19,648 nt of DNA from Spirosoma fluviale (GCA_945860325.1 CAMARL010000013.1:1-19648); one strand, 5' to 3'; shown: positions 7,425 to 14,810, counted from the first letter of the stretch. The notes: generated by a model from the letters alone, not told the origin. Program-made: numbers and translations.

Positions 7425-10121
7425 TTACATTTTAGTCACAAATTCATCCAAATTCAACATGGCACTTGCCGCCCATTCATAACCTTGAATTTTATTAGAC
7501 GTTTTCATCGACTGTCCTTGCTTAAACAGATTAACCAAAGTAGTTAAATCTTTAGACCTAATCGGATGAACAAACATTTTCTTATACATCGCAGCAATTC
7601 GCTCTTCAGGTTTATCCGTTTTCATTTTAACCATATCTAAGGCAATTTTATGTGCCGCTTCCACAAAAACAGGGTCATTAAGAAGTACAAGCGCTTGCAA
7701 TGGTGTATTTGTACGGACTCTTCGAACTAAACAAACTTCACGTGAAGGAGAGTCAAAAGTAAACTGAGAAGGATAAGGTCCCGTTCGTCTTGTAAATATG
7801 TAAATGGCCCTTCTGTATTGTTCATTTCCTTCACTTTGTTTCCATTTTAAATTACTGTTCACCGCTTGCCATACTCCTTCAGGCTGGAATGGCATGACAG
7901 GCTTACCAAACATTTTTGGATTTAGTAGGCCAGAGACAGACAAAGCTTGATCCCTTACCTGTTCTGCTGATAGTCTAAACCGAGGTCCTCGAGATAAATA
8001 TTTGTTATAGGGATCCGTGGCAATGATAGATTTACTCGCTTTTGAATCTTGCTGATAGGTAGAAGAACAAACAATTTCTTTAATCAAAGCTTTAGGCTTC
8101 ATATCGTATTTGAAAATAAACTGATAGGCCAAATAATCTAATAATTTTTGATGAGAAGGTTTCGCGCCTTGAGAACCAAAATCTTCCAGCGTTTCTACAA
8201 TACCCATTCCAAACAATTGTTCCCAAAAACGATTAGCCACATTCCTAGCAAATAAAGGATTTGCAGCATCCACGACCCAATTGGCTAGTCCAAGACGATT
8301 CCTAGGCCATTCTGGTTTAAATTTATTCATAAATGCAGGCACATCGGCTTGGACAGAATCTCCATGAACGAGCCAATTGCCACGTTTAAATACAAACGTA
8401 TTTCTACTATAGTCCTTTGGCATTTCTAAATAAATGGGGAAATTATCCGTTTTAGTATTAATTAAGGACAAGAATTCCTCAAAATTATTTTTACTCAGAT
8501 TTAGTTCTGGCAGTAAAGCAAACCACACAATTTTAAAGACATCATCAGATTTACCGGCCAATTTCCCATTGAAGGCTTCCAGGTAATAGTCCTGCCTTCC
8601 CATAGACTCTGGCCATTTCAAAGTTAATAATTTACCTTTGGAGGTGGAGTCCAATTTAACTTTCAAAACAATTTTTCCATCAATACCTCCAGCCCTAATT
8701 TGCAATATCCCTCCTGGATTTTTCGAAGAATACTGAATGAGCAATTGCTTGACCCCATCTGTTTTTAAATTTGGGAGCCGACAACTACCCATATGTCTCA
8801 AGCCAATTTGCGTACCTCCCAAAAGGGCTCCTTCATTATAATTATCTGCATAATGAGCATGAAACCTTGGTTCTAAAAATTTTACAAATCGGTTTAAATA
8901 CGTTTTTTGGTGATTAGGCAACGAGGCAATCTTAGTTTGAAAATCCGTTAATTTCTGAATATCAATTTCCTTAAATTGGCGAATGTTGGGAGCTTCATCT
9001 CCAGTATCTTCATCCCTAGTATTATTAAGAAATGCCATGAATTTATAATATTCATCATGCTTGATAGGATCATATGGATGGCTATGACATTGAACGCAAG
9101 AAAATGAAGTACCATGTAACGCATCCCAAGTTGTATTAACACGGTCTATAACAGCTGCTACTCTAAATTCCTCGTCGACAGTTCCCGTTTCATCATTGTT
9201 CATGGTATTGCGATGAAATCCGGTAGCAATGTAATCTTCATCTTTAGGATTTTCCAATAAATCTCCGGCTAATTGTTTTTTCACAAATTCGCGAAAAGAT
9301 AGATTTTTATTAAAGGAGGATATAACCCAATCTCGATAAGGCCAAATGGTTCTTCCGTTATCTTTTTGGTACCCACGACTATCTGAGTAGCGCGCCAAAT
9401 CTAACCATACGGAGGCCCATTTCTCGCCAAAAGAGGGTAAATTCATTAATTTGTCAACAAATTTCGCATAATCTTCATCCGAATTAATTAGGCTAAATTC
9501 CTTAACCATGGCTTCTGTAGGAGGCAAACCTGTTAAGTCAAGAGAAAGTCGACGAATTAAAATCGCTTTTTCAGCCTGTTTTGAATGAGTTAGACCTTGA
9601 TTCGCTAACTCATCTAAAACAAAATCATCGACCGGGTTTTTAACAAAACTTTTAGTCCAAAACATTAATTTTGAAAGCAATCCTTCACTGGATGGAATGG
9701 TCGGTTTTTTAACGGGTAAATAAGCCCAATGATCCTCCCATTTAGCCCCTTCTTTGACCCATTGAGTCAATATATTGATTTCTTTAGAAGTCAATGGCTC
9801 CTTTTTATATGGCATTTTTTCCTCGGGATCTTTGGAATGTAAACGGCTTATAAAATCGCTTTTTTCTGGATGAAATGGGACAATACTGGGTCTACCTGAA
9901 GCCGTACTCGCATAAGCTTCCTCTTGAAACAGCAAACTAAACTTCCCTTGCTTTTTGACACCCCCATGGCAAGTGATACAATTCTTATTCAGGATGGGTT
10001 TAACATCTTGAGCATAGGATATTTGCGCACGTGAGGAAGATGAAATATAGGTTGACACTAAAATACCACCGACAATCAGCGATACCGTCAACAACCAATA
10101 CATATTTCCTTTGCTCACCAT
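7425..10121 (-). CDS. Membrane-anchored cytochrome-type PSCyt1-DUF1549-DUF1553 protein with a carbohydrate-binding-like insert
   Basis: 898-residue exported protein. Residues 8-26 form a membrane anchor or uncleaved signal. Residues 35-125 are a planctomycete-type cytochrome c domain with one heme-attachment motif, CITCH (48-52). Residues about 160-370 are DUF1549, containing RRLSLDLTGLPPT and a second CxxCH, CVQCH (342-346). Residues about 425-540 look like a CBM6-type beta-sandwich (IQYSSKNPGGILQIRAGG ... DYYLEAF ... VWFALLPEL). Residues about 605-870 are DUF1553 (NPLFARNVANRFWEQLFGMGIV, FRLSAEQVRDQAL, RTNTPLQALVLLNDP). The pair with DUF1501 is conserved, and the role is unproven; polysaccharide or sulfated-glycan turnover has been suggested for such proteins. 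The start is ATG 10121, 28 nt after a TAAATTTG promoter match; ATG 10103 is an alternative. Confidence 0.9.
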   Translation of the reverse strand: MVSKGNMYWLLTVSLIVGGILVSTYISSSSRAQISYAQDVKPILNKNCITCHGGVKKQGKFSLLFQEEAYASTASGRPSIVPFHPEKSDFISRLHSKDPEEKMPYKKEPLTSKEINILTQWVKEGAKWEDHWAYLPVKKPTIPSSEGLLSKLMFWTKSFVKNPVDDFVLDELANQGLTHSKQAEKAILIRRLSLDLTGLPPTEAMVKEFSLINSDEDYAKFVDKLMNLPSFGEKWASVWLDLARYSDSRGYQKDNGRTIWPYRDWVISSFNKNLSFREFVKKQLAGDLLENPKDEDYIATGFHRNTMNNDETGTVDEEFRVAAVIDRVNTTWDALHGTSFSCVQCHSHPYDPIKHDEYYKFMAFLNNTRDEDTGDEAPNIRQFKEIDIQKLTDFQTKIASLPNHQKTYLNRFVKFLEPRFHAHYADNYNEGALLGGTQIGLRHMGSCRLPNLKTDGVKQLLIQYSSKNPGGILQIRAGGIDGKIVLKVKLDSTSKGKLLTLKWPESMGRQDYYLEAFNGKLAGKSDDVFKIVWFALLPELNLSKNNFEEFLSLINTKTDNFPIYLEMPKDYSRNTFVFKRGNWLVHGDSVQADVPAFMNKFKPEWPRNRLGLANWVVDAANPLFARNVANRFWEQLFGMGIVETLEDFGSQGAKPSHQKLLDYLAYQFIFKYDMKPKALIKEIVCSSTYQQDSKASKSIIATDPYNKYLSRGPRFRLSAEQVRDQALSVSGLLNPKMFGKPVMPFQPEGVWQAVNSNLKWKQSEGNEQYRRAIYIFTRRTGPYPSQFTFDSPSREVCLVRRVRTNTPLQALVLLNDPVFVEAAHKIALDMVKMKTDKPEERIAAMYKKMFVHPIRSKDLTTLVNLFKQGQSMKTSNKIQGYEWAASAMLNLDEFVTKM

Positions 10122-10149
10122 ATAAACTAGTATATAAAGCTTTAATCTT

Positions 10150-10157
10150 CAAATTTA
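10150..10157 (-). promoter_or_regulatory. -7 promoter element of the DUF1553-DUF1501 operon
   Basis: The minus strand reads TAAATTTG, matching the Bacteroidota TAnnTTTG element, 28 nt before the ATG at 10121. About 19-20 nt further upstream lies a T-run that could act as a poor -33 box. That run is the U-tract of the deaD terminator, so terminator and promoter abut. Confidence 0.55.
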
Positions 10158-10172
10158 TACTAAGTTTTTGGT

Positions 10173-10204
10173 ATAAAAAAAAGGGTGACTGAATAGTCAC
10201 CCTT
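10173..10204 (-). terminator. Rho-independent terminator of the deaD-like gene
   Basis: A perfect 10-bp stem (AAGGGTGACT / AGTCACCCTT, 10181-10190 and 10195-10204) with a 4-nt loop is followed on the minus strand by eight T's, the first two inside the stem. It sits 20 bases past the helicase stop and upstream of the DUF1553 operon promoter. Confidence 0.88.
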
Positions 10205-10224
10205 TAAAATTAAAATTTCTAAGA

Positions 10225-12030
10225 TTAAGCTGGTTTAGCTATCTCAACTAAAACCCTTTTACCCTTAATTTGAGCACCTGCCATTTTTTCTAAAACGACA
10301 TTGGCATACTCCTTAGGAAAATCTACATAGGTATGTTTATTCTCTATTTGTATTTGACCTAATACATTTCCTGGGATTCCAGACTCTCCTGCAAAGGCGC
10401 CCACAATATTAGAAGGTGATATTTTTTCGTCAAATCCAATGTTAACAAACATACGGACCATATTTTCATCTGAGCGATAAGGCTTTCCTTCACGATCCAT
10501 GCGTGGACCTCTTGGAGCTGATGAACGATCACGATCATTTCCTCTTTCAAAACGTCCTCCACGATCTCCACCACCACGAGAATCGCGATCGAAGCGACCA
10601 GCACCTCTACGGCCATCACGGTCTCCTCCACGATCATTGCGATCTCTAAATCCTCCGCCACCGCGTTCGTCACGGCCATATTTACGTGATTGACGTTCAA
10701 GTTCCCCCTCTAAATTTTCATCGCCAAACTCATTTTTCTGAACACCCATGCTCAATTTCACTAGCGCACTTACAATTTGATCTACTGTAAATCCAGCATG
10801 TTGCAAGTTTGGTAAGGCATCCGCAAACAAATCTAAATCGCCTTCTCCAATCGTGCTAGCGACACGTTCAATAAACATGCCTTTTTTAATACCGACCACA
10901 TCAGAGAAAGTTGGAATTACCCCCTTATCTATTTTCACTTTGGTATAATTCATGATTTCACGTAAACGATTACGTTCTGAACCCACCACCAAAGTAAAAG
11001 CTTTACCAAATTTACCAGCACGACCTGTACGGCCGATACGGTGTACGTAATATTCTTCGTCTAATGGGATATCATAATTAATAACGGCATCCACATTTTC
11101 AACATCCAAGCCACGAGCCGCAACATCTGTCGCGACTAAAAAACTAACATTTCCAGAACGGAAACGATTCATTACTTGCGTACGCTGACTCTGTCTTAAA
11201 TCACCATGCAAGCCTTCGGCTGCATAACCTCTCAATGCTAATTCTTCAACAACCTCGTCTACACGCTTTTTCTGATTGCAAAAAATTAAAACTAATTTTA
11301 ATGCATAAAAATCGATCAAACGAGTAGTTACCTCCATTTTAGCTCTTCCTTTAACATCAAAATATAATTGCTCAATATTGACGTTGGTAATCTCATTCTT
11401 AACCACCTTAACTAATTTCGGATCCGTTAAATAACGATTTGTTAAAGCCAATATAGGCTTAGACATCGTAGCTGAGAATAAAACTGTCTGGCGCTCATTC
11501 GGTATTTCTTCTAAAATACTTTCAATATCCTCACGGAAACCCATGTCTAACATTTCATCCGCCTCATCCAAAACGACCATAGAGGTCTGATTCAATTTCA
11601 AAGCTCTACGCTCAATTAAATCAATCACACGTCCAGGAGTTCCTACGACGATGTTTGCACCAGCTTTTAAAGACTTAATTTGTCTGTCAATCGAATCACC
11701 ACCATAAACAGTAGTTACCCAAATACCTTTTGTGAATTTGGACAATTTCCTCATTTCTTCTGAAACCTGAACCGCTAATTCACGGGTAGGACATAAAATG
11801 ATCGCTTGAACAAATTTCTCAAAAGGAACAATATGCTCAATCATGGGTATGCCAAATGCAGCAGTCTTTCCAGTGCCTGTTTGCGCCTGACCGATTACAT
11901 CTCTACCCTCCATAACAAATGGAATTGCTTCTGATTGAATGGGAGAAGCATATTCAAAGCCCATTTCTTTAACTGCGGCTTGGATTCCTTCCGATAAAGG
12001 AAGCGAATCAAAGCGAATTTTTTCACTCAT
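10225..12030 (-). CDS. deaD: DEAD-box ATP-dependent RNA helicase, DeaD/CsdA-like
   Basis: 601-residue ATP-dependent RNA helicase, probably acting in ribosome assembly, mRNA turnover and growth in the cold. The Q motif starts at F7. Walker A AQTGTGKT is at 49-56, followed by PTRELA, the DEAD box (VVLDEADEMLDMGF), SAT (LFSATMSKP), and in RecA domain 2 VATDVAARGLDVENVD and HRIGRTGRAG. A strongly basic/acidic, glycine-rich RG/RGG linker covers about residues 440-515. The last 80 residues (from NMVRMFVNIGFDEKISPSNIVG to VLVEIAKPA) are a DbpA-type RNA-binding domain. All catalytic motifs are intact. The gene is a single unit with a leader of about 125 nt containing nested inverted repeats and a strong terminator. 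The exact paralogue (deaD, rhlE or dbpA) cannot be fixed from motifs, but the C-terminal domain favours DeaD. Confidence 0.94.
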   Translation of the reverse strand: MSEKIRFDSLPLSEGIQAAVKEMGFEYASPIQSEAIPFVMEGRDVIGQAQTGTGKTAAFGIPMIEHIVPFEKFVQAIILCPTRELAVQVSEEMRKLSKFTKGIWVTTVYGGDSIDRQIKSLKAGANIVVGTPGRVIDLIERRALKLNQTSMVVLDEADEMLDMGFREDIESILEEIPNERQTVLFSATMSKPILALTNRYLTDPKLVKVVKNEITNVNIEQLYFDVKGRAKMEVTTRLIDFYALKLVLIFCNQKKRVDEVVEELALRGYAAEGLHGDLRQSQRTQVMNRFRSGNVSFLVATDVAARGLDVENVDAVINYDIPLDEEYYVHRIGRTGRAGKFGKAFTLVVGSERNRLREIMNYTKVKIDKGVIPTFSDVVGIKKGMFIERVASTIGEGDLDLFADALPNLQHAGFTVDQIVSALVKLSMGVQKNEFGDENLEGELERQSRKYGRDERGGGGFRDRNDRGGDRDGRRGAGRFDRDSRGGGDRGGRFERGNDRDRSSAPRGPRMDREGKPYRSDENMVRMFVNIGFDEKISPSNIVGAFAGESGIPGNVLGQIQIENKHTYVDFPKEYANVVLEKMAGAQIKGKRVLVEIAKPA

Positions 12031-12162
12031 TTAGATATATTTTAATTACGATGCCCGAACACATCCGTAATTTAACTCTTGCCAATAGCCCTAAAAAAAA
12101 GGAAAGGGATTTACATTAAATGTAAAAAGAGTTTGTGCGGATGTATTTGTACTTATTTATTA
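12031..12162 (-). promoter_or_regulatory. Structured 5' leader of the deaD-like gene
   Basis: Nested inverted repeats fill the leader. An outer 7-bp pair (12061-12067 with 12138-12144, ACATCCG/CGGATGT) and an adjacent 5-bp pair (12074-12078 with 12129-12133) could close one long arm. Inside it is a perfect 17-base palindrome, TTTACATTAAATGTAAA (12110-12126). A short CCCT/AGGG pair encloses a run of eight T's as read on the minus strand. Complementarity is seen directly; folding and function (cold-sensitive leader, attenuator, or operator at the palindrome) are inference. The palindrome plus T-run might instead weakly terminate the upstream DUF937 gene. Confidence 0.5.
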
Positions 12163-12170
12163 CAAAAGTA
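12163..12170 (-). promoter_or_regulatory. -7 promoter element of the deaD-like gene
   Basis: The minus strand reads TACTTTTG, matching TAnnTTTG, in the intergenic region 132 nt before the helicase ATG. Transcription would begin just before the outer repeat arm, so the whole structured leader would be in the mRNA. No convincing -33 TTTG is present. Confidence 0.5.
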
Positions 12171-12203
12171 TCTTAATAATCTATATAAACCTAATATATT
12201 GTA

Positions 12204-13448
12204 TTATTTCAATAAATTACGCTTGGAAAATATAAATTTGACCCGAGAATCAGCCTGATTATTTACACTTTCAACGCTAGCTTGTACACTAATTTTTTTA
12301 AATGAAAGCCCTTCGCCTACTAATCGGTTTTTAATAATAAAACCTCGTTTAAAGGATGATTTGTCATCTTTACTTGATATTGCAGCAATCTGAACATCTA
12401 CAATTTTAGATTTATTCATCTGGATCGAAAGCTGCTTAAATAAATAATCCATTGGCTTTACTAATAAATCCGTATTCTCATCAAAAATAAGTTCTTGACA
12501 AATTAATTCTAAGGGAGAAGTTTGCGTGGAATCCATTAAATATGTGTGTAAATCGACCAAGATAGATTTCTTAGGCACCACTAATTGAGTACCATCTGGC
12601 CAATTTAACGTAAAAAGGGAATCATTCTTAATTCGATTAGAATCTAAGACTGCTTTTGTTAAACTATCATTTAATTTATTCAAACTGTCTATTGGAATTA
12701 CCTCCTCCAAATCCGTGCTTATTTCTGGCACTGAAGCTGGTTTAAATAAGGTATACCAAATGGTAAATCCGCTTAAAATGATAGTGATAACGATGTAGAT
12801 GAGATTTTTTTGATTAAAAAGAGACGATTTCGATTTAGCTTCATCTCGCCCTGGGTCTTCTGTCAAATATACTAAAGCCTCAGGATCTAGTTTCAATACA
12901 TCGGAAAGTAATAAAATATCAGAAATAGCAAAACGCAAATTAGAAGGGCATAAAATACTAAAATCTCCTTTTTTAATAATAAAAAACTCGGCATATGATT
13001 TCCAATCTTTTAATGAATCGTAGTCTTCTTCTTTTAATTTAAATCCATATAAACCAAAAACGACACTCAATCCTTTCAAAAAAGATGAACTTTTACATCC
13101 TAATTCCCTTGAAATTAACATCGCTATAGCGCTCTTTTTATCAGGAATAAGGATTCCTATTAAGCCTTCTCCATATTGACTTATTTCTTCTAATTGTAAT
13201 TTAGTTGCATTTCCAGCCTGCAATTCCTCTATAGCGACACGCGGGATTGGCTTTTGTAAAATAAAATTATAAAGAGCGTTGAATCTAATTCGATTACGAA
13301 TTAATTTTAATAATCCACCTAAAATTATAGCTTCCCAAATTGGGATCAACTCTTCTACTTTGGGTTCTGACTCACCAGTAAATAAAGAGATTCTGCGAAT
13401 CACATTTCCGCGCAAATCTTCTTGAATAACACCAAACAATTCCCCCAT
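12204..13448 (-). CDS. DUF937-like protein with one membrane segment and a degenerate OmpA-like domain
   Basis: 414 residues. The N-terminal part (1 to about 190) resembles DUF937, apparently in two halves: MGELFGVIQEDLRGNVIRRI with LGGLLKLI, and LIGILIPDKKSAIAMLISRELG. A membrane segment lies at about 216-235 (LIYIVITIILSGFTIWYTLF), then a polar linker. A WPDGTQLVVPK stretch at 283-293 follows, as found before the OmpA domain in related Bacteroidota proteins. The last part (317-395) fits an OmpA-like fold, LIFDENTDLLVKP ... RGFIIKNRLVGEGLSFKKISVQ. It keeps the arginine of the peptidoglycan-binding motif but lacks the usual TD-x-x-G loop. ATG 13448 is chosen over the longer frame (to 13547) because homology begins there and a TAATTTTG promoter lies 17 nt upstream, inside the would-be extension. 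Probable topology: cytosolic DUF937 half, periplasmic OmpA-like half. Confidence 0.75.
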   Translation of the reverse strand: MGELFGVIQEDLRGNVIRRISLFTGESEPKVEELIPIWEAIILGGLLKLIRNRIRFNALYNFILQKPIPRVAIEELQAGNATKLQLEEISQYGEGLIGILIPDKKSAIAMLISRELGCKSSSFLKGLSVVFGLYGFKLKEEDYDSLKDWKSYAEFFIIKKGDFSILCPSNLRFAISDILLLSDVLKLDPEALVYLTEDPGRDEAKSKSSLFNQKNLIYIVITIILSGFTIWYTLFKPASVPEISTDLEEVIPIDSLNKLNDSLTKAVLDSNRIKNDSLFTLNWPDGTQLVVPKKSILVDLHTYLMDSTQTSPLELICQELIFDENTDLLVKPMDYLFKQLSIQMNKSKIVDVQIAAISSKDDKSSFKRGFIIKNRLVGEGLSFKKISVQASVESVNNQADSRVKFIFSKRNLLK

Positions 13449-13465
13449 AGTTTTTATCTCAAATA

Positions 13466-13473
13466 CAAAATTA
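13466..13473 (-). promoter_or_regulatory. -7 promoter element of the DUF937-OmpA-like gene
   Basis: The minus strand reads TAATTTTG, matching TAnnTTTG, 17 nt before ATG 13448. This spacing equals that of the ABC permease and supports the shorter start of this gene. Confidence 0.55.
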
Positions 13474-13547
13474 CAAGTACTCGAGCACATATAAGAATTA
13501 TTTTTTGCATATTTTTTTCTTTTATTCTCTGTAAACTTTACATTCAT

Positions 13548-13555
13548 TACCTTTG
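13548..13555 (+). promoter_or_regulatory. -7 promoter element of hisB, giving a leaderless or near-leaderless mRNA
   Basis: TACCTTTG matches TAnnTTTG and ends only 4 nt before the hisB ATG at 13560. If used, transcription would start at or next to the A of the ATG. A -33 TTTG is not evident; only TCTG occurs at a near-suitable distance. Confidence 0.5.
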
Positions 13556-13559
13556 TACC

Positions 13560-14672
13560 ATGAAGAAAGTATTATTCATAGACCGGGATGGCACTTTAAT
13601 AATTGAGCCTCAACCAGATCAGCAAGTTGACAGTTTAGAAAAATTGTCCTTTTTGCCTCATGTTATATCTAATTTAAAGAAGATTAATGAAGAATTAGAC
13701 TTTGAATTAGTCATGGTCACCAACCAAGATGGACTAGGTACTACCTCATTTCCCGAAGAAACATTTTGGCCAGCCCAAAACAAAATGTTGGAAACTTTAG
13801 CTTCTGAAGGGATTGTGTTTTCGAATATTTTAATTGACAAATCATTTCCTGCGGATAATCTTCCTACTAGAAAACCCGGCCTAGGTTTATTAGGAGAGTA
13901 CCTGACGGCCGAGTATGATTTAAAAAATTCATTTGTCATTGGCGACCGAATCACCGACATTCAATTGGCGAAAAATCTAGGTGCAAAGGCATTCTTCATT
14001 AGTGAATTAGAAATCCCTACGGAATTAAAATCAATCACAGCGCTACAAACGACTCATTGGAATGACATATATTCCTATTTAAAATTACCCGAGCGCCTAA
14101 TCATTCATACTAGAAATACGAATGAGACTAAAATTTCGATCCAATTGAACCTAGATGGAAAAGGAAATGCCAACAATCAAACGGGTTTAGCCTTTTTTGA
14201 TCATATGTTAGATCAAATCGCAAAGCACGGTAACCTTGATCTTCGCATACAGGTTAATGGTGATTTACATATAGACGAACATCATACCATAGAAGATACT
14301 GGAATTGCCTTGGGTGAAGCATTTACATTGGCATTAGGTCAAAAGAAAGGTATCGCTCGATACGGATTTTTATTGCCCATGGATGATTGTTTAGCCCAAG
14401 TGGCTTTAGATTTTTCAGGTCGAAATTGGCTCGTTTGGGAGGCTGAATTTAAAAGAGAGAAGATTGGTGAGATGCCAACTGAAATGTTCAGTCACTTCTT
14501 TAAATCATTTTCGGATGGTGCCAAATGTAATTTAAATATTAAAGCTGAAGGAAAAAACGAGCATCATAAAATTGAATCGATTTTTAAGGCTTTTGCCAAA
14601 TCGATCCAATTAGCCGTTAAAAGAGATATAAATAATTTAAATTCTTTGCCTAGCACAAAAGGATTACTATAA
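13560..14672 (+). CDS. hisB: Bifunctional histidinol-phosphatase / imidazoleglycerol-phosphate dehydratase
   Basis: 370-residue fused HisB, catalysing the IGP dehydratase and histidinol-phosphate phosphatase steps of histidine synthesis. The N-terminal HAD phosphatase domain has FIDRDGT (Asp8, Asp10), VTNQDGLGT and VIGDRITD. The C-terminal IGPD domain has FFDHMLDQIAKHG (from 212), DEHHTIEDTG, and late EGKNEHHKIESIFKAFAKS, the metal-binding His/Glu repeats. The zinc loop of E. coli HisB (Cys93, His95, Cys101, Cys103) is replaced here by Asp93, Ser95, Leu101 and Thr103; the flanking FPAD and RKP residues are kept. The ATG at 13560 begins MKKVLFIDRDG and follows a promoter match; the frame is open upstream to 13422 but that part is not homologous. 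No other his gene is in the window, so the pathway is not in one operon here. Confidence 0.96.
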   Translation: MKKVLFIDRDGTLIIEPQPDQQVDSLEKLSFLPHVISNLKKINEELDFELVMVTNQDGLGTTSFPEETFWPAQNKMLETLASEGIVFSNILIDKSFPADNLPTRKPGLGLLGEYLTAEYDLKNSFVIGDRITDIQLAKNLGAKAFFISELEIPTELKSITALQTTHWNDIYSYLKLPERLIIHTRNTNETKISIQLNLDGKGNANNQTGLAFFDHMLDQIAKHGNLDLRIQVNGDLHIDEHHTIEDTGIALGEAFTLALGQKKGIARYGFLLPMDDCLAQVALDFSGRNWLVWEAEFKREKIGEMPTEMFSHFFKSFSDGAKCNLNIKAEGKNEHHKIESIFKAFAKSIQLAVKRDINNLNSLPSTKGLL

Positions 14673-14681
14673 TTAATTTCA

Positions 14682-14689
14682 TAATTTTG
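14682..14689 (+). promoter_or_regulatory. -7 promoter element of the 32-residue membrane ORF
   Basis: TAATTTTG matches TAnnTTTG in the gap after hisB and ends 18 nt before the ATG at 14708, the same spacing as two other genes in the window. No -33 TTTG is seen at 19-21 nt; the nearest is 33 nt upstream. Confidence 0.45.
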
Positions 14690-14707
14690 AGTAAAATTTA
14701 ACATCAT

Positions 14708-14806
14708 ATGGGATATTCAGGAGCCGCCTTTTTTATCATTTTATTTGCAATAGCTATCATGGTAGGAGCTAAACTTCAACATATTTACAAGGAAAGAGGC
14801 AAATAA
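14708..14806 (+). CDS. Predicted 32-residue single-pass membrane miniprotein
   Basis: A short ORF, not matched to any family I recognise, encodes MGYSGAAFFIILFAIAIMVG followed by AKLQHIYKERGK. It has one hydrophobic helix of about 18 residues, Gly/Ala-containing, then a basic C-terminal tail (three Lys, one Arg, one His). By the positive-inside rule the C terminus would be cytoplasmic. It fills the 138-base gap between hisB and radC almost exactly, has an ATG start and TAA stop, and has a TAnnTTTG promoter match 18 nt upstream. The layout recalls small subunits or regulators of membrane complexes such as CcoQ- or KdpF-like peptides, but no link is shown. It could be a chance ORF; conservation would decide. 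Confidence 0.5.
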   Translation: MGYSGAAFFIILFAIAIMVGAKLQHIYKERGK

Positions 14807-14810
14807 AAAA

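Noticed and set aside
10359..10700. Open frames on both strands inside the helicase linker (also 10499-10693 plus)
   Set aside because: They arise from the repetitive Arg/Gly codons of the helicase linker, give low-complexity proteins and have no start context; the helicase frame is clearly the coding one.
13449..13547. N-terminal extension of the DUF937-OmpA-like protein
   Set aside because: The extension contains the -7 promoter match and overlaps the hisB upstream region; homology begins at ATG 13448.
13422..13559. N-terminal extension of HisB
   Set aside because: Residues before MKKVLFIDRDG are unlike HisB and the promoter match lies inside this stretch.
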